Below are positions 10,645 through 22,996 of a stretch of 64,000 nucleotides of DNA, piece after piece. The position numbers were made by a program, and so were the translations under genes. The notes under the pieces are model-generated. The model made no database searches. It worked only from the letters and a program-made list of their open reading frames with translations, and was not told the origin of the DNA. The stretch spans positions 59,841,850-59,905,849 of the forward strand of contig CM075770.1 of NCBI GenBank assembly GCA_037974665.1, given 5' to 3'. Numbering within the stretch: position 1 is the stretch's first letter; each line of letters starts with the position of its first letter. The DNA is from Ehretia macrophylla (lineage: Eukaryota; Streptophyta; Magnoliopsida; Boraginales; Ehretiaceae).

Positions 10645-13511
10645 AAAAGAATTTCGTCCCGAAATTCATTCTTGCCTATTGAGGTCATTTAGACGGATTC
10701 TGACCCTTGTTATTCTTCCTACTCCGGTTCGTCCTGTGTTTGGTGATCTCTTACCATAACCAATTCACTTCCTATGTTTCTCCAATCATTTAGTTCGTTG
10801 TGACCTCTACATTTATAGTTCTTTTCTTTGAACGACTCTATTCTCCATTTGATCTTAAGGTCAAGTTCATTAACTAAGGTTAGAGTCTTCAAACATAGTC
10901 ATCAAAGTTTCATCGGTATCCTAACAATAGAACTGTAACTCCAAAATCATGACTCATGTTCTGTCAATCTCGCATTCATACCTCAAAAGCAATATCACAA
11001 TAATTCCATGATCCTAGGGTGACATATGCTAATTTCAAGATGATAGGTCTATATCCGATTTACATATCCTGTCTACTAGCTTCAAAATTGTTAACACGTA
11101 GGATATACACATGTTATGGATTATTTCTACAATACGACCCTATCTTCAAGAAGAACTCACCAAACAACTAATCCATCTCAAATCGTCATCTATCGACAAT
11201 ATCATAATCCTTATCTCGTAGGTGCATTAGATTAGCAAATCTTCTAACGACTAGTCTCCCAGTTACAGGCTCCTATTCATTAACATTCTTCCCCAGCTTC
11301 GTTAACCTTCAGGCTCGTAATCAAGAAGAAAGACCGTTGAGATTCGTTAAACTCAAACTCTAACGTTTATTAGGTACCACCGACAAATTGCCATCGAAAT
11401 TGCATGAGTAAACTAATCATGACGCGCTTGTTCAACTCTTACAAGTAAACTCATCAACTTGCGATCCACAATTTATTTCCTTATTCAAATCTCTATTTTC
11501 AAGTCACAAGGCTTCAAATTTTTCTTTTAATCTTATCCAAAACTCCAAAGGCGAATAGTTTCAACCTCAAATAAATTCCACTCACCTCAATCCAAGGTTA
11601 CGTCATACTTAAGAAGACAATGGTCCTACTCACTTAGCAACCTAGTCATTCCTTCGAACACTTAATGCCTGCCAATATATCTTCAACATTAATGTTACTA
11701 AGCTAGGTTCATAGCCATGTAAGTGATATCAATGCTCTACTAGGTTACCGGCCATACAGCAACAATCCTAGGATTATAAATGGGTACCGAAATGACCGAG
11801 CTCATAAAATACTTACACGAGATAACTTCAAGGTTGTATCAATATAAGAATTATGACCATGAGGCATCCTTCAACATAACCTAATAGAACTTCAAAAGTA
11901 ATCAATTACTTATTTAACTATCACTACAAAATTCACCCCTCTTATTCAATGACCACAATTCGAAGTCTCCAACTGCTAGTTTCTAGAAGTGAAACGGTGC
12001 ACATAATACATTTGTCTAACAATAGTCTCTTGGTCATCATGACTCTAATTCATCTCTATCTTAGCTTAATGAAATCTTACTCTTCCCATTTACATGTTCA
12101 GCTAGGCTAAGAGCATCGAGACTTGTTGACCTTAGGTCCTAGGGTTTGCCATGAATCATCATGCATACTCACTATTAGCTATTTAGGATTACTAATCATA
12201 TCCTAACGACTCCACTTGCAATCAGATGCTTTAATCTCATTTCCATGGTTTATATAATAGGACCATCGGTCTTACTTAAGGATATATGTTTTCCAACATC
12301 CTCTAGGGTATCCAAACAACGAGTGCATAGAATGACTTACTTGCATAATCACAACTAAATCCAAGAGGCACCAAATTAATACCATGATTCTTAATATCAC
12401 CAATATCCAACTTAGGACCTTAGCAACATCATCTAATACATAATTCAATACCTTACACTTCCATTCGACCTAACATTTAGGTGTAGTCTTCCGAACACGA
12501 GTTCTCGTTACGCGAATTCCTCGATTCCAATATCCCCATATCTTGTTATACTAAAGACTCATCAATCTTGTTAAACTTAATCTCTAGAGTTGCCTACATG
12601 TCTTGCGGTTATCAATTCTTAAGTTCCATAACCACATTATTCACGCTTTAATCATCTATGCCGTATCGTCCATTTCGATGAGTTAATCCGATAATTTCTA
12701 GGTCACAGACTTATCATTGGGTGAACTTGAAACTCGTTAATATACACCTTATTAGGTTCAACGATGCTTAATTCCAATCAAGTAAGGATTAAATCGTACG
12801 AGTATATTGCCAACTTCTTAGATAGCCTATCAAGCCAATTTTAAGATGTGAGAAATGGATTCAAAGAAACCTCCAAGTCAACTTCCACTATCAGCACATG
12901 AGAATATATACTACTCTACATATTTAATAGTATATTCTTATATCTAAGGAAAATTGTATGTCCTTAACATTTATTCTTGAACCACAATTAGAAGAACGGT
13001 TTAACGGAATGAATAACTTCATAGCTATAGAATTGACAACTTAATCACATGTATAGGTATTCCAAAAATAAGGAGATAACTTTATCTCAACAATTATACC
13101 TGTGCTACGCATTTTATATATGCATATCCAATAATATATACGATCCATTGAGTACCTGTAAAGATGCTAGAAATCTCTAACCGAGCCTTTTCGTTCGTCC
13201 TGCACAAATTCACTTCCCTAAAAGTCCTAATCCTAACTATCTATGTGTATAAACAGTCATTCACAGTTATATAACATGCAAGTGCATCAAGAAAGGAATA
13301 TAACACATGCATGCATTATCGAAGGCACAAACGTGTTGGTGTGCATGACACATAATACATATAGTCCACAAAGGCACATAGTATTCAATGCTCAAAGCAA
13401 TTAAAGCACATTAGCACACATAACACATATAAACAAGACATCACAATTACCTTAGGGCTTCTACCCATGGTCCGAGAGTTGAACCCGACTAACGCCTAGT
13501 TAGTAAACTAA
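10645..13511 (-). other. Internal region of family 2 element, noncoding
   Basis: About 2.9 kb of AT-rich sequence lacking any open frame of notable length on either strand and any recognisable capsid, protease, reverse transcriptase or integrase motif. The size and lack of genes fit a non-autonomous LARD/TRIM-like design. Confidence 0.8.
12890..13140. other. Very AT-rich stretch in the internal region
   Basis: Many TATATA, ATATATA and TTTAATAG-like words, for example near 12903-12940 and 13115-13142. No gene or RNA is seen. Confidence 0.4.
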
Positions 13512-13523
13512 GCTCTGATACCA
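13512..13523 (-). other. Primer-binding site (initiator tRNA-Met)
   Basis: The plus strand reads GCTCTGATACCA; on the element strand it is TGGTATCAGAGC, the usual initiator-Met primer site. It lies 13 nt inside the 5' LTR, which is a longer gap than usual. Confidence 0.92.
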
Positions 13524-13536
13524 TTCTATTATAAGG

Positions 13537-16500
13537 TGTCACGCCCCAACTTGGCCTATAAAGGTTACACTAGGGTGTGATCTAAACATTCAAGTCCTTT
13601 CACATTCTTAATCATTCTAGGAGGTTTAGCACTTAACGTTTTATTCTAGACTCCAAATTTTTTTTTCCGGAAATCCGGCAGCATAACGACTGTAATTGGG
13701 CTCTTTGTTTGACCTAATTCTTTAAACGCCTCAATTATTCCAATCATTAATCCAATTCCATTAAAGACTCCTATTTGTCACCAACCGATTTGCCTACTAG
13801 TTTATCTTGAAAGTCTCGTTTGGTTAATAAGCCTAACATGATAACTATGTCCCGTTTATTTGTCAATTTCCTATCATGCAAGTACCTATTATCCTTTAGT
13901 TTGCAAATGAGCACCTAAGTGAAATTAGATAGAATTAACTTAGTTGATTGTTCATCTAGTGGTTTGAATGCCTACGATAACTACTAATGAAGAAAACGAA
14001 AGCAAACAACCAAATAAAAGTTCGTCCGGTTATAGATAGTACAATCCCAGAATTAGACCCAAATTACAACGGGGTCATTTACATCAATAAAATGAATATT
14101 TGCAATCAAACACAACATCCATATAGCAACCACTTTCAGGCAAGGCACAAAAGCACGTAGGGACAAGCAATCACTCCAAGGAATCATCGATAAGCACGTT
14201 GTCCTCGGGTACCTGTACCTGTTCTTCTTCACCTGTGATAAAAAGAGGGTGAGTCCTTATGAACTCAGCGAGGGGGAACGAGAAATACGTTTTGAAACTC
14301 ATTTTTTCGATTAAACTTATGAAAATCCCTTTCTCAAACATGAATACAACATAAATACAAGTACAGAACAGGAATACCGCTCTTTCCTCCCCGAGGTTCT
14401 CTAGGATCCAAGCGGGAGTACTTATACACATAATAAAAAGGATACGGTGAGCTTTTGCTCTCAGATCAATTTCAGAATCAGAAGTTGCGGCCGACTTCAA
14501 ATCATTCCCCAAAACACACCAGTTGGGTGTACTCCGGATGTACCCCAAAATCCTACGACCCAACTCTCCGAGGAAGTCTAGCCCCCAAGCGAGAGAGGGA
14601 ATGGGACCATGGAGGTCACGGTAACACCGGCAAGCCCGATGCCGCCCGGCGTGCGTGATCACTACCATGCCGACAGGAAGGTTGCAACCTTGTATGCAAT
14701 GCACATTTATGACAGGTAATATATATCACAGAAGGAGGACAACAAAGTAGGTTGCCTCCGGACAGTCATAAGTTTGCACATTGATAGATAAACAGGCAGG
14801 ACATCATAAGACAGGAAATTTCACTTGAAAGGCATATAGAATTATATGGAAATTAAACGGGCAGCCATGTAACACATATAAAACAGGCCATATAACTCAT
14901 TAAAAGTCCATGCAATCAAGTGATAAGATTACTCAACATGCAGTGATATCAACAAGGGTTCAAATGCGAGAAAAGCTTATTTGACAACATGCAATGGTCA
15001 AAATCACATTTGAAGTTATAAGACATTTATGGGCAGCCCACTAAGCATCTAATTTCCACACAATATCCAAATGATCAACACTTAGCAAGACTACCTAGTC
15101 ATTAGGGTTTCCGTTTCATGCTTAACCGCGTGATTAAACCCTAAGTCAACTCAAAATCATTCTCAAGTCATGCATCATTCAGTTCAAACATCCTCAAGTA
15201 CCCAAAACAGTCCACACAACATTCCAACACCACAATTCCAAGAAATTAGTACCACAAGGGAGGTTACATCAATTTTCCAAGCATATAGCTAAGTGAAACC
15301 TTTACTGCAATAGGCTGTTTTCTCACAATCAATAGGATAATCAAACAATCTCCAAATCCAGTGAATAAGATGTCAAATTAAAGATTTAGAAGTTAACTAA
15401 AATCAGAAATAAACCTTGCATCAATTGGAGTTAGAGATCATTAGATATAGCCGAAACAGTGGAATAGCACAAAACTGTCCAGATTTTCACACATTTCGAT
15501 AATTGACGTTTTTGAGGTCCTTAGAGTCATTTTTAGCTTTGGTCCATTTCTGAAAAAATTGTCCAGAACTGAAAAATATAGTAGCACACCAATTTTCATA
15601 CATTTTGGACATCATTAACTAAGTCAAATATGGTTCGTTCCACAAGGTCAGTGCATCTGCCAAAACCTGCTTCGTTTTTCCAGATTTTCAGATTTGATCA
15701 CATTTTAAAGATTCGCCATTTTGAGGATCTTAGGGTCAAAATTAGCTTTGGCATATTTCTGGGAAAAATGTCCAAAACTGTCCAAACTAGTCACCCACCA
15801 ATTTTCAAACATTTTAAACATCATTTGCTTAGCTAAACTTACCTCGAACAGACTGGTCAGAGAGCTGTCATCCATTTCGACTTCACCTAGCATCATTTTC
15901 AAGCCAAGATCTTGCCATGCATGGTTGTTTAAGCTTATGAACGACCATATAGCTCAAGTACAGAAGCAAATACACACATTTATGAGCATGCATGTGAGTT
16001 TTTAAAGAGTTTTCAAAAGATTTTAACCCTCACCTTAGCAATCAACCACAAAATGCTCAAGACCCTTTGTTGAAGCTCAAAACTTCTCCTTTCCCTTGCT
16101 TAGCCGAGAACCTCACTAGTTTTTCTCTATTTTTCCTAGCTTAATGTTCAAACTCTTAGCACAAGCATGATGTTAAACCATGAAGAAAAGAAATGGATGC
16201 TTAGTAACTCACCTAGGCCGAAATGAAGCTTCAAATGCACATGCAAGAGTGATTTCGAGCTCTAGCTTGTTTGCTTGGGTTTCTCGATGGCTACTCGACC
16301 TTGCTCAACCAAGATGTGAAGAAGACAAGCTAAGGAGGTAGAAAACTCAGCCAAGAACCGAAAATGGAGAGAGAGAATGAAGGGGAGAGAGAAAAGATTG
16401 AGGAAAATGAGAGAATGTGACAAAGTGATGGCTTTGCAATTCCTTTGAGGGTGTGGTCGGCCTTGGGCAGCCAAAATCTGATTTTTGTGTCTTCAAAATG

Positions 16501-17397
16501 TTGTTTTTTGAATGCTAGCATGGGCATGCAAGGGCTGGTCGAAAATGGTGGGGATTTGAGGGGAATTGAGCAATTTTTTAATGCCTTTGTGTCATAGTTT
16601 GTCTAGGATTATGAATAAATTATGCAATGCTAGACTAAATGCACTTAGTGGTCAGCCAAGGGCTTGCAAATTGCTGAAATTTCAGATTCTATTTAACATA
16701 TTATGGATTATAATAAGGGTGAAATTTGAGGTGCATTGGTTTTGGGTGAGAATAAAGAATAAAGAATGTTTAGGTGTTTGTGTAGATTGAATTGTTTATT
16801 GTTAGTGGATTTTGTAGAGATTTGAATTAGGATTATTTTATAGTTTAGTGCTTTGTGTAGGATGATTTCTTGATTAACGTGGTGGCACGGATTCCTAGGT
16901 CTAGGGTACGCACTACGAGGCACGCACCGAAATCAAGACGGGGCACGAAACACGAGGTAAACACGAACTACGGGGTAAGACACGAACTTCTAGACTAAGG
17001 CACATATTTCAAGTCTAATGCACAGATTCCAATGCTAACGCACGCAACCCTAGGTCAATGCACGTAGACCAATGCACAACACGTAATTCAATGCAATGCA
17101 CGTAAATTAAGGTACACCTCTTAAACCTAGGTTAAGGCACGTAGTTCAAGGTTAATGCACACGAAATGAAGAGACACACGCAAATCGAGGTCTCGCACGT
17201 AAATTAGGGTCATGGCATGTTTATCTAGGTACCACATGTAAGTCGGGGATTAGGGCACACTATTCTAGGTCAAGGCACGTATGACAAGGTATGCATGAAA
17301 ACCAAGACAGGACACGTAATCCAAGGTCGGTCATATAATTAGGGGTCTATGGCACGCAAATCAAGGTAACACACGTTATTCGGGGTCGGGCCTCACA
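13537..17397 (-). repeat. 5' LTR of the family 2 element (3861 bp)
   Basis: Second LTR copy, about 99% identical to 6774-10631. The differences are concentrated in the first 2.3 kb (plus-strand order); the rest is nearly unchanged. The CACG-rich repeat is at about 16875-17390. Confidence 0.93.
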
Positions 17398-17401
17398 CAT
17401 C
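17398..17401. repeat. Target-site duplication, right copy
   Basis: CATC directly after the LTR end CTCACA; the interrupted 5S spacer resumes here. Confidence 0.75.
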
Positions 17402-17459
17402 TCTCTAGGCTGCGACTGTTTACCGTTAACACATAAAAGAATTGTGCCCTCAACATGAC

Positions 17460-17578
17460 GGGTGCGATCATACTAGCTCTAATGCACCGGATCCCATCAG
17501 AACTCCAAAGTTAAGCGTGCTTGGGCGAGAGTAGTATTAGGATGGGTGACCCCCTGGGAAGTCCTCGTGTTGCACCCC
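17460..17578 (+). rRNA. 5S ribosomal RNA gene (type A unit)
   Basis: Full length, with C15T, A19T, G48A and C78T. The first gene after the family 2 element; its promoter-side spacer is the right half of the interrupted spacer and carries ACTGTTTACCG where most units have ACTGTGAACCG. Confidence 0.93.
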
Positions 17579-18139
17579 ACTTTTCAATTTTTTTTTTCCT
17601 CCGGTTAGGGTTGCCAAGATACTTTATCCACCACATTTCTATTATCGAATCCCACTGCACCTTGGGCAAGACAACTTCGCTTCACGGGGAGGCTGGGCCA
17701 GCAAACTGAGAGCGTAGGGCTTGTGACCAGGTCTCCTTCGCTCCGGTGCCCATAACTTTTGATCCGTAAGGAGTTACGCGGCGCACATCATACCGTTGCA
17801 AAGCTCTCCGAGAGCTCTACGACGGGGGAAGTCAACTTGCTTGTTGTGCCCATTTTTGGAGACCAAAATCGAACATTTTCATTAGTTTCAGGCCACTTTT
17901 CTTATTAAGCTTTGTTTTTTCATCCCGGATCGTATGTCGCGAGCTGTTAAAAGGACGACAACCTTACTCGTGGGACATTAGAGGGCCCTACAATGCATTG
18001 ATGTCATGTCTTGCGAGGATGCTGTGTTGTTGAAGCGGATGGGTTGTCGTTAAACCCATTGGGCCTTCTGATTGGGCCAGCTCTCTAGGCAGGGACTGTG
18101 AACCGTTAACACATAAAGGAATTGTGCCCCCAACATGAC

Positions 18140-18258
18140 GGGTGCGATCATACCAACAATGATGCACATGATCCCATCAGAACACCGAAGTTAACCGCGC
18201 TTGGGCAAGAGTCGTACTAGGATGGGTGACCCCCCGGGAAGTCGTCGTGTTATACCCC
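18140..18258 (+). rRNA. 5S ribosomal RNA gene, diverged (type B unit)
   Basis: Full length but with about a dozen substitutions, including T45A, G56C and T59C in box A, G68A in the intermediate element, and a changed 3' end (TTATACCCC). Likely a weak or silent copy. Confidence 0.88.
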
Positions 18259-18814
18259 CCTTTTCAATTTTTTTTCCTCCGGTTAAGGTTGCCAAGATAC
18301 TTTATCCACCAAATTTCTATTTCCGAATCCCATGGGACATTGGGCAAGACAACTTCGCTTGACGTAGAGGCTGGGTCCTCAAACCAGGGCGTAGGGTTTT
18401 TGACCTGGTCACCATTGCTCCGGTGCCCATAATTTTTGATCTGTAAGGAGTTACACGGCGCACAGCATACCGTTCCAAAGCTCTTCGTGAGCTCTACGAT
18501 GGGTCAGCGAGCTAGATCGATGTGCCCTTTTTGGAGCACAAAATCGAACATTTTCCTCAGTTTTGGGACACTTTCCTTGTTAAGTTCTATTTTTCCGTCT
18601 CGTATCGTACGTCGTGAGCTGTTAAAAGGATGACAACCTTACTCATGGGACATTAGAGGGGCTTACATTGAGTCGATATCACGTCTTGCGAGGATGCTGT
18701 GTTGTTGAAGCGGATGGGTTGTCGTTAAGCCCATTGGGCCTTTTGAATAAGCAATCTCTCTATGCTGGGACTGCGAACTATCAACACATAAAGAAATTGT
18801 GTCCTCAACATGAC

Positions 18815-18933
18815 GGGTGCGATCATACTAGCACTAAAGCACCGGATCCCATCAGAACTCTGAAGTTAAGCGTGCTTGGGCCAGTGTAGTAGTAGGACGG
18901 GTGATCCCCTGGGAAGTCCTCGTGTTGAACCCC
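18815..18933 (+). rRNA. 5S ribosomal RNA gene (type C unit)
   Basis: Full length. C15T, T24A, C47T, changes in the 68-72 region (CCAGTG), C78G, T84C, C91T and the end GAACCCC. Confidence 0.9.
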
Positions 18934-19490
18934 CATTTTCAATTTTTTTCCTCCGGTTAGGGTTGCCAAGATACTTTTTCCACCACATTTCTATTATCGA
19001 ATCCCATGGCACCTTGGGCAAGACAACTTCGCTTCGCGTGGAGGCTGGGCGAGCAAACCGAGGGCGTAGGGCTTGTGACCAGGTCTCCGTCGCTCCGGTG
19101 CCCATAACTTTTGATCCGTAAGGAGTTACGCGGCGCACAGCATACCGTTGCAAATCTCTCCGACAGCTCCACGATGGGGGCAGCCAGGTTGCTCGATGTA
19201 CCTTTTTTGGAGCCCAAAATCGAACGTTTTCATCAGTTTCGGGCCACATTTCTTATTAAGCTCTATTTTTTCATCCTGTATCGTACGTCGTGAGCTGTTA
19301 AAAGGATGACAACCATACTTGTGGGACATTAGAAAGCCCTACAACGCGTCGATATCACGTCTTGCGAGGATGCTGTGTTGTTGAAGCGGATGCGTTGTTG
19401 TTAAGCCAATTGGGCCTTCTTAATGGGCCATCTCTCTAGGCTGGGACTGTGAACCGTTAACACATAAAAGAATTGTGCCCTCAATATGAC

Positions 19491-19609
19491 GGGTGCGATC
19501 ATACTAGCACTAATGTACCGGATCCTATAAGAACTCCGAAGTTAAGCGTGCTTGGGTGAGAGTAGTACTAGGATAGGTGACCCCCTGCGTAGTCCTCGTG
19601 TTGCACCCT
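19491..19609 (+). rRNA. 5S ribosomal RNA gene (type A unit)
   Basis: Full length. C15T, C26T, GATCCTATAAG in place of GATCCCATCAG, C67T, G86A and CTGCGT for CTGGGA near position 98. Confidence 0.91.
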
Positions 19610-20168
19610 ATTTTTCTATTTTTTTTGCTCCGGTTAGGGCTGCCAAGATCCTTTATCCACCACATTTCTATTATCGAATCCCACTGCACCTTGGGCAAGA
19701 CAACTTCACGTCACGTGGAGGCTGGGCCAGCAAACCGAGAGCGTAGGGCTTGTGACTAGGTCTCCATCGCTTCGGTGCCCATAACTTTTGATCCGTAAGG
19801 AGTTACACGTCGCACAGCATACCGTTGCGAAGCTCTCTGAGAGGTCTACGATGGGGGAAGTCAACTTGCTCGTTGTGCCCATTTTTGGAGACCAAAATCG
19901 AACATTTTCATTTGTTTCAGGCCACTTTTCTTATTATGCTCTTTTTTTTCGTCCCGGATCGTATGTCGTGAGCTGTTAAAAGGATGAAAACCTTACTCGC
20001 GGGACAGTAGAGGGCCCTACAACGCATTGATATCATGTCTTGCGAGGATGCTGTGTTGTTGAAGCAGATGGGTTGTCGTTAAGCCCATTGGGCCTTCTGA
20101 TTCGGCCATTTCTCTAGGCTAGGACTGTGAACCGTTAACACATAAAGGAATTGTGCCCTCAACATGAC

Positions 20169-20287
20169 GGGTGCGATCATACCAGCACTGATGCACCGGA
20201 TCCCAACAGAACACCTAAGTTAATCGTGCTTGGGCAAGAGTAGTACTAGGATGGGTGACCCCCTGGGAAGTCCTTGTGTTACACCCC
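20169..20287 (+). rRNA. 5S ribosomal RNA gene (type B unit)
   Basis: Full length. A22G, T38A, T45A, G48T, G56T and G68A; 3' end TTACACCCC. Shares this haplotype with 35512, its partner in the 15.34-kb duplication. Confidence 0.9.
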
Positions 20288-20845
20288 CCTTTTCAATTTT
20301 TTTTCCTCCGGTTATGGTTGCCAAGATACTTTATCCACCACATTTCTATTATCGAATCCCACGGCACCTTGGGCAAGACAACTTCGCTTCACGTGGAGGC
20401 TGGGCCAACAAACCGAGGGCGTAGGGCTTGTGACCAGGTCTCCGTCGCTCCGGTGCCCATAACCTTTGATCTGTAAGGAGTTACGCGGCGCACAGCATAC
20501 CGTTGCAAAGCTCTCCGGGAGCTCTACGACGGGGGCAGCCAGCTTACTCGATGTGCCCTTTTTGGAGCCCAAAATCGAACGTTTTCATCAGTTTCGAGAC
20601 ACTTTTCTTATTAAGCTCTATTTTTTCATCCCGGATCGTACATCGTGAGCTGTTAAAAGGACGACAACCTTACTCGCTGGACATTAGAGGTCCCTACAAT
20701 ACGTCGATATCACGTCTTGCGAGGATGTTGTGTTTTTGAAGCGGATTGGTTGTCGTTAAGCGCATTGGACCTTCTGAATGGGCCATCTCTCTAGGCTGGG
20801 ACTGTGAACCGTTAACACATAAAGAAATTGTACCCTCAACATGAC

Positions 20846-20964
20846 GGGTGCGATCATACCAGCACTAATGCACCGGATCCCATCAGAACTCCGAAGTTAA
20901 GAGTGTTTGGGCGAGAGTAGTAGTAGGATGGGTGATCCCCTTGGAAGTCCTCGTGTTGCACCCC
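20846..20964 (+). rRNA. 5S ribosomal RNA gene (type C unit)
   Basis: Full length. C57A, C61T, C78G, C91T and one change at 97. Confidence 0.92.
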
Positions 20965-21522
20965 CCTTTTCAATTTTTTTTCCTCCGGTTAGGGTTGCCA
21001 AGATACTTTTTCCACCACATTTCTATTATCGAATCCCATGGCACCTTGGGCAAGACAACTTCGCTTCGCGTGGAGGCTGGGTGAGCAAACCGAGGGCGTA
21101 GGGCTTGTGACCAGGTCTCCGTCGCTCCGGTGCCCATAACTTTTGATCCGTAAGGAGTTACGCGGCGCACAGCATACCATTGCAAATCTCTCAGACAGCT
21201 CCACGACGGGGGCAGCCAGGTTGCTCGATGTACCCTTTTTGGCGACCAAAATCGAACGATTTCATCAATTTCGGGCCACATTTCTTATTAAGCTCTGTTT
21301 TTCCGTCCTGGATCGTACGTCATGAGCTGTTAAAAGGATGACAACCATACATGCGGGATATTAGAAGGCCCTACAATGCGTCGATATCACGTCTTGCGAG
21401 GATGCTGTGTTGTTGAAGCGGATGTGTTGTTGTTAAGCCAATTGGGCCTTCTTAATGGGCCATCTCTCTAGGCTGCGACTGTGAACCGTTAACACATAAA
21501 AGAATTGTACCCTGAACATGAC

Positions 21523-21641
21523 GGGTGCGATCATACTAGCACTAATGCACCGGATCCCATCAGAACTCCAAAGTTAAGCGTGCTTGGGCGAGAGTAGTAC
21601 TAAGATGGGTGACCCCCTGGGAAGTCCTCGTGTTGCACCCT
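21523..21641 (+). rRNA. 5S ribosomal RNA gene (type D unit)
   Basis: Near-majority sequence: C15T, G48A, G81A and a terminal T. The internal promoter is almost intact, so it could be active. Confidence 0.94.
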
Positions 21642-22200
21642 ACTTTTCAATTTTTTTTCCTCCAGTAAGGGTTGCCAAGATACTTTATCCACCACATTTC
21701 TATTATCAAATCCCACGGCACCTTGGGAAAGAAAACTTCGCTTCACAAGGAGGTTGGGCCAGCAAACCGAGGGCGTAGGGCTTGTGACCAGGTCTCCGTC
21801 GCTCCGGTGCCCATAACTTTTGATCCGTAAGGAGTTACGCGGCACACAGCATACCGTTACAAAGCTCTCTGAGAGCTCTACGACGGGGGCAGCCAGCTTG
21901 CTCGCTTTGCCAAATTTTGGAGAACAAAATCGAACGTTTTCATCTGTTTCAAGCCACTTTTCTTATTAAGTTATATTTTTTCGTCCCAGATCGTACATCG
22001 TGAGCTGTTAAAAGGATGACAACCTTACTCGCGGGACATTAGAGGGCCCTACAACGCGTTGATATCATGTCTTGTGAGGATGTTGTGTTGTTAAAGCGGA
22101 TAGGTTGTCGTTAAGCCCATTGGGCCTTTTGAATGGGACATCTCTTTAGGCTAGGACTATGAACCGTTAACACATAATGGAATTGTGCCCTCAACATGAC

Positions 22201-22319
22201 GGGTGCGATCATACCCGCACTAATTCACCGGATCCCATCAGAACTCCGAAGTTAAGCGTGCTTGGGCGAGAGTAGTACTAGGATGGGTAACCCCCTGGGA
22301 AGTCCTCATGTTGCACCCC
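22201..22319 (+). rRNA. 5S ribosomal RNA gene (type E unit)
   Basis: A16C and G25T, which mark type E, plus G89A and G108A. Box A and the intermediate element are unchanged. Confidence 0.94.
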
Positions 22320-22877
22320 ACTTTTCAATTTTTTTTCCTCCGGTTAGGGATGCCAAGATACTTTATCCACCACATTTCTATTATCGAATCCCACGGCACC
22401 TTGGGCAAGACAACTTCGCTTCACGTGGAGGCTGGGCTAGCAAACCGAGGACGTAAGGCTTGTGACCAGGTCTCCGTCTCTACGGTGCCCATAACTTTTG
22501 ATCTGTAAGGATTTACGCGGCGCACAGCATGCCGTTGCAAAGCTCTCCGGGAGCTCTACGACGGGGGCAGCTAGCTTGCTTTTTGTGCCCTTTTTGGAGG
22601 CCAAAATCGAATGTTTTCATCAATTTCGGGCCACTTTTCTAATTAAGCACTGGTTTTCTATCCCGGATCGTACGTCGTGAGCTGTTAAAAGGACGACAAC
22701 CTTACTCGCGGGACATTAGAGGGCCCTACAATGCGTCGATATCACGTCTTGCGAGGATGCTTTGTTGTTGAAGCGGATAGGTTGTTGTTAAGCCTATTGG
22801 GCCTTCTGAATAGGCCATCTCTATAGGCTGGGACTGTGAACTGTTAACACATAAAGAAATTGTGCCCTCAACATTAC

Positions 22878-22996
22878 AGGTGCGATCATACCAGCACTAA
22901 TGCACCGGTTCCCATCAGAACTCTGAAGTTAAGCATGCTTGGGTGAGACTAGTACTAGGATGGGTTACCCCCTGGGAAGTCCTCGTGTTGCACCAC
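22878..22996 (+). rRNA. 5S ribosomal RNA gene (type F unit)
   Basis: Type F haplotype: G1A, A32T, C47T, G58A, C67T, G72C, a change at 89 and the end CACCAC. The first transcribed base and the internal promoter are both altered. Confidence 0.91.

Larger units (their letters stand above)
6774..17397 (-). mobile_element. Non-autonomous LTR retrotransposon, family 2, structurally whole
   Basis: In element sense (minus strand): 5' LTR 17397-13537, primer site 13523-13512, internal region 13536-10632, polypurine tract 10644-10632, 3' LTR 10631-6774. LTRs begin TGTGAGGCCC and end GGCGTGACA. The internal region shows no gag or pol, so the element must rely on enzymes from a relative. It lies in a C-type 5S spacer. 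Taking it out with one CATC copy restores GGGCCATCTCTCTAGG, the usual spacer sequence, and a unit of about 676 bp. The LTRs are about 99% alike (roughly 40 differences by eye), so the insertion is young, probably under a million years at commonly used plant LTR rates (inference). Structural parts are complete. Confidence 0.93.
17460..21522 (+). repeat. Higher-order 5S repeat, trimer A-B-C, two copies
   Basis: Units at 17460/18140/18815 and 19491/20169/20846 repeat in the same order. Type A has GGAAGTCAACTTGCT and GGAGACCAAAATCG. Type B has GATGTGCCCTTTTTGG and the variant gene motif AACACC. Type C has GTTGCTCGATGTACC, CCACATTTCTTATT and AATTGGGCCTTCTTAATG. Period about 2030 bp. Confidence 0.8.

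Noticed and set aside
13512-13523. tRNA-Met gene
   Set aside because: Only the 12-nt primer-site match is present, at the place where a retrotransposon primer site should be. No tRNA cloverleaf surrounds it.
10632-13536. Hidden gag-pol in the family 2 internal region
   Set aside because: No open frame of useful length and no recognisable motif in any frame; the sequence is AT-rich and full of stops throughout.
7534-14704. Minus-strand open frames of 134 and 177 codons at 7534-7938 and 14171-14704
   Set aside because: Both are the same part of the two LTR copies and overlap the block shared with family 1 LTRs. No protein family is recognisable. Noncoding LTR sequence explains them.
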